From NCBI GenBank assembly GCA_017473795.1, contig JAFUJE010000130.1, positions 1-15,537 on the forward strand: DNA of 15,537 nt, in the 5' to 3' direction. The position numbers and the translations under genes are program-made. How positions within the stretch are numbered: position 1 is the first letter of the stretch; each line of letters begins with the position of its first letter. Of this stretch, positions 12,120 through 15,537 are shown in pieces. The stretch is from Clostridia bacterium. GTDB taxonomy: Bacteria > Bacillota > Clostridia > Christensenellales > UBA1242. The notes under the pieces were generated by a model. That model ran no database searches. It had not been told where the DNA came from and worked only from the letters and a program-made list of their open reading frames with translations.

Positions 12120-14057
12120 ATGAGTAATGAAAAAATCGGGCAGAAAAAAACTGCTGCAAGCACAAATTATGAAGCGAAAGACATTACCGTTTTGGAAGGT
12201 TTGGACCCTGTTCGTAAACGTCCTGGTATGTACATCGGCTCGACCGATACCCACGGTTTACACCACTTAATTACCGAGGTTGTTGATAACAGTGTGGACG
12301 AAGCTTTAGCGGGTTATTGTACCGAAATTACGGTAACCATCGAACGTGATGGTTCAATCTCGGTTTTGGATAACGGACGTGGTATTCCGACCGGTATTCA
12401 CCCGACCGAAAAGATTTCGGCAGTGCAGTTGGTTTTAACCAAACTACACGCTGGTGGTAAATTCGGCAAAGGCGGTTATTCTATCTCGGGTGGTTTGCAC
12501 GGGGTTGGTGTTTCCGTCGTTAATGCTTTGTCGGAATGGTTGGAAGTTGAAGTTTATCAAAATGGTAAAATTCACCACCAAACCTACAACCGTGGCGTTC
12601 CACAAGCACCATTACGTGAAACTGGCAAAACAGATAAACACGGTACCAAAGTTACGTTCTATCCTGATGCGGAAATTTTTGACACGATTGAATTTAACTA
12701 CGAAACTATGAAAGTTCGTCTGCGTGAGTTGGCGTTCTTAAACAAAGGCTTGGTTATCAAATGTGCTGACTTGCGTCCGGGTCGTGAACATAAAGACACT
12801 TTCTGCTATAAAGGCGGTATCAAAGAGTTCGTTGAAAGTTTGAATAAAGGTAAAGAATTGGTTATCCCAGATATTATCTATGTTCACAAGAAAAATAAAA
12901 ACAACGAAGTGGACGTTGCTTTCCAATGGAACGACGGCTACAGCGAAAACATTCACACTTATGCCAACAACATTAACACCCAAGAAGGTGGTGTGCATTT
13001 AATCGGTTTCCGTAATGCTTTGGCGAAAGCCATTAACGACCACGGTCACAAAGCCAATTTAATTAAAGAAAACGACAAGTTGTCGATTGAAGACGTTTTG
13101 GAAGGTGTGGTTGCGATTATTTCGGTTAAATTGGAAAACCCACAATTTGAAGGTCAAACGAAAACTAAATTAGGTAACGCTTATATGCGTGGGGAAGTGG
13201 AAAAAGCCGTTCAAGAAAAATTCGGCGAATTCTTGGAAGAAAATCCGAAAGCGGCTAAAGAATTAATTTTGAAATGTCAAACCGCACGTAATGCTCGTGA
13301 AGCCGCTCGCCGTGCCAAAGATTTGGTACACCGTAAAGGCGTCTTAGAAAATACGACCTTGCCGGGTAAATTGGCTGACTGTACCGAACGTGACCCGAAA
13401 TTCTGCGAAATCTTTATCGTCGAGGGTGACAGTGCGGGCGGTACGGCGAAGCAAGGGCGTGACCGTCGTTTCCAAGCCATTTTGCCGTTGCGTGGTAAAA
13501 TTTTGAACGTTGAAAAAGCCCGTTTGGCTCGTTTCTTGTAAAGTGAAACCATTAAAAATATGATTACGGCTTTTGGTTGTGGTATTCAGGAAGACTTTGA
13601 TATTACCCGTTTACGTTATCACAAAATTATTACGATGTCCGATGCGGACGTGGATGGTAGCCACATTCGTATCTTGTTGCTAACTTTCTTGTACCGTTTC
13701 ATGCGTCCGTTAATTGAAGGCGGTTACGTTTATGCGGCACAACCACCGTTGTACAAAATTACCCGTGGTGGCGAAGAATTATACGCTTACAGTGATGCCG
13801 AGTTGGAACAAATTACCGGCAAGGGTGGTCGTGGTAAAGCTAACGTACAACGTTACAAAGGTTTGGGTGAAATGAACGCCGAACAATTATGGGAAACTAC
13901 CATGAATCCGGCTAACCGTACATTAGTTCAAATTACTTTGGAAGACGCTTTTGCGGCAGACGAAATCTTCTCAACATTGATGGGTGAAAAACCCGAATTA
14001 CGTCGTGAATACATTGAACGTAATGCGGCTAACTTCACACAGGATTTGGATATTTAA
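12120..14057 (+). CDS. gyrB: DNA gyrase subunit B, interrupted by an in-frame TAA
   Basis: This is the ATPase subunit of DNA gyrase, which introduces negative supercoils. The frame has 645 codons before its final stop, the usual length, but codon 474 is TAA (13539-13541). Before it are the GHKL ATPase motifs, Asn57 in [17 protein letters not shown] (84-90) and GGLHGVG (124-130), and the first TOPRIM motif EGDSAGG (from 435). After it, in the same frame, are MITAFGCGI, the metal-binding DADVDGSH (from 508) and [15 protein letters not shown]. The TAA falls where relatives have a variable residue between Leu and Ser/Asn, so one base change from a sense codon explains it. Without readthrough the first product lacks the second metal motif and would be inactive. 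gyrA follows through a TAAGGAG overlap. Confidence 0.93.
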
Positions 14058-14061
14058 GGAG
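14055..14061 (+). promoter_or_regulatory. gyrA ribosome binding site overlapping the gyrB stop
   Basis: The gyrB stop codon and AAGGAG share bases (TAAGGAG), 5 bases before the gyrA ATG. It matches the serS-glyS junction and indicates a coupled gyrBA operon. Confidence 0.85.
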
Positions 14062-14066
14062 TAATC

Positions 14067-15537
14067 ATGAGAAAGAAAGATTATAGCGAAGAATTACAGG
14101 AAATTGTTGATAATACGAAATACGTCAAAGTTAAAATCGAAGACGAAATTCATAAGTCGTTTATGTCTTATGCCATGATGGTTAACATGAGTCGTGCGAT
14201 TCCGGACGTACGTGACGGTTTAAAACCTGTTCACCGTCGTATTTTGTACTCGATGAGTGAATTAGGCTTAACCCACGATAAACCATTCAAAAAATGTGCT
14301 CGTATCGTCGGTGAGTGTTTGGGTAAATATCACCCGCATGGTGACAGTTCGGTTTACGATGCGTTGGTGCGTTTAGCACAGCCATTTACCATTAATATGC
14401 CTTTGATTGACGGACACGGTAACTTCGGTTCTGTGGACGCCGACCCACCGGCTGCGATGCGTTATACTGAAGCCCGTTTGTCCGCTGTGGCTAGTGAAAT
14501 GTTGCGTGATATCGACAAGAATACGGTCGACTTCCGTCCTAACTTCGACGAAACCGAGCAAGAACCCATTGTTTTACCTTCTCGTTTCCCGAATTTGTTG
14601 GTTAATGGTAGTGACGGTATTGCGGTTGGTATGGCAACCAACATTCCACCACACAACTTAAGCGAAGTTATTGACGGTGTTGTGGCTTTAATTGAAAATC
14701 CTGACATCGAAATTGACCAATTATTGCGGATTATTCCGGCTCCGGATTATCCAACCGGTGGTATTATTATGGGACGTGCAGCGTTACGTCACGCTTACAA
14801 GACCGGTCACGGCAGCATTGTGTTACGTGCAACCACCGAAATTGAAGAACACAACGGCCGTAACCGTATTATCGTAACCGAAATTCCGTACCAAGTTAAC
14901 AAAGCTAAATTAGTAGAAAGCATTGCTTTGTTGGTACGTGACAAACGAATTGAAGGTATTACCAGCGTTGACGAAGAATCTGACCGTCATGGTATGCGCA
15001 TTGTAATTAACTTGAAAAAAGACGCTCAAGCCCAAGTGGTTTTGACGAACTTATTTAAACTCAGCCAATTACAAATTTCCATGGGTATCAATTTCTTGGC
15101 TTTGGTTGGTAATGAACCTAAAGTCTTGAACTTGAAAGAAATGTTGTACTACTACTTGGAACACCAAAAAGAAGTTGTTTTGCGTCGTACTAAATTCGAT
15201 TTGGAAAAAGCCGAAGAACGTGCGCACATTTTGGAAGGTTTGGTTAAAGCCTTAGCCAACATCGATGAAGTCGTGGCGATTATTAAAGCGTCCAAAGATA
15301 AAGTTGATGCTGCGGCTAAATTGATGAAACGTTTCATCTTAACCGACCGTCAAGCCAATGCGATTTTGGAAATGCGTTTACAACGTTTAACCAGTTTGGA
15401 GGTTGAAAAATTAAAAGCCGAATTGGAAGAATTACGTGCTTTGATTATCGAATTGAAATCAATTATCGCTAGTCAACCAAAATTGTTGGCTTTGATTAAA
15501 AAAGAATTGTTGGAAATTAAAGAAAAATACGGTGTTG
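14067..15537 (+). CDS. gyrA: DNA gyrase subunit A, N-terminal part (cut by window end)
   Basis: This is the DNA breakage-reunion subunit of gyrase. 490 codons are open to the end of the window; full GyrA is about 800-850 residues, so the C-terminal DNA-wrapping beta-pinwheel lies outside. The catalytic tyrosine is Tyr133 in [10 protein letters not shown]. The preceding quinolone-determining region reads [22 protein letters not shown]. Ser94 and Asp98 take the places of E. coli Ser83 and Asp87, so the usual resistance substitutions are absent. [25 protein letters not shown] and the later coiled-coil segment with [12 protein letters not shown] are also present. The ATG is set by the RBS that overlaps the gyrB stop codon. 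It could be confused with ParC, but adjacency to gyrB favours GyrA. Confidence 0.93.
   Translation, partial: MRKKDYSEELQEIVDNTKYVKVKIEDEIHKSFMSYAMMVNMSRAIPDVRDGLKPVHRRILYSMSELGLTHDKPFKKCARIVGECLGKYHPHGDSSVYDALVRLAQPFTINMPLIDGHGNFGSVDADPPAAMRYTEARLSAVASEMLRDIDKNTVDFRPNFDETEQEPIVLPSRFPNLLVNGSDGIAVGMATNIPPHNLSEVIDGVVALIENPDIEIDQLLRIIPAPDYPTGGIIMGRAALRHAYKTGHGSIVLRATTEIEEHNGRNRIIVTEIPYQVNKAKLVESIALLVRDKRIEGITSVDEESDRHGMRIVINLKKDAQAQVVLTNLFKLSQLQISMGINFLALVGNEPKVLNLKEMLYYYLEHQKEVVLRRTKFDLEKAEERAHILEGLVKALANIDEVVAIIKASKDKVDAAAKLMKRFILTDRQANAILEMRLQRLTSLEVEKLKAELEELRALIIELKSIIASQPKLLALIKKELLEIKEKYGV

Noticed and set aside
13539-13541. TAA reassigned to an amino acid
   Set aside because: TAA ends most genes in the window, often followed at once by a terminator or the next RBS, so general reassignment is excluded.
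13560-14057. Separate 165-aa gene after the gyrB stop
   Set aside because: It is the same frame as gyrB and contains the rest of the TOPRIM domain; it is the 3' part of gyrB, not an independent gene.

Overview
The window is the chromosome replication-origin neighbourhood of a bacterium with AT-rich DNA. The polarity switches between dnaA and rpmH. Every gene from about 1.2 to 9.5 kb reads leftward: dnaA, an unknown gene, dnaN, an unknown gene, serS, glyS, gmk, pyk. Every gene from about 9.6 kb to the end reads rightward: rpmH, rnpA, yidC, jag, gyrB, gyrA. This is the usual oriC layout, with genes co-directional with replication. Lineage is unresolved. The rpmH-rnpA-yidC-jag block, the two-domain Jag and the single-chain GlyRS fit Bacillota. 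The missing recF and yaaA, the pyruvate kinase without a C-terminal domain and the divergent DnaA and guanylate kinase would also suit a reduced or Patescibacteria-like lineage. Stop codons (TAA, one TGA, one TAG) and TGG for Trp are consistent with code 11.

Layout. 1-1042: the 3' end of a probably secreted protein, then a small four-helix membrane protein of unknown function. Each is followed by the same terminator, inside a 37-nt identical repeat. 1043-1216: convergent intergenic region with a possible three-stem RNA and the pyk terminator. 1217-2798: pyk and gmk. 2799-2995: gmk promoter and glyS terminator. 2996-5711: glyS and serS, an aminoacyl-tRNA synthetase operon. 5756-7586: dnaN and a stop/start-overlapping unknown gene. 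7619-9500: an unknown 142-aa protein and dnaA. 9501-9624: the divergent dnaA/rpmH promoter region and candidate origin. 9625-12024: ribosomal protein L34, the RNase P protein, YidC insertase and the RNA-binding Jag. 12120-15537: the DNA gyrase genes.

The most unusual signal is promoter architecture. Nine of the genes that appear to begin a transcription unit have a sigma70-like promoter whose -10 hexamer ends only 5-11 nt (mostly 5-8) before the ATG, with no room for a Shine-Dalgarno site. The mRNAs should therefore be leaderless or nearly so. In contrast, the operon-internal genes glyS, jag and gyrA have strong SD sequences. The window thus appears to use two translation-initiation modes sorted by operon position.

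Two essential genes are broken as read. dnaN carries a one-base frameshift at a T5 run, and gyrB carries an in-frame TAA before its second TOPRIM motif. Everything on both sides of each lesion is conserved, so sequencing or assembly error is the leading explanation; recoding or strain variation are alternatives.
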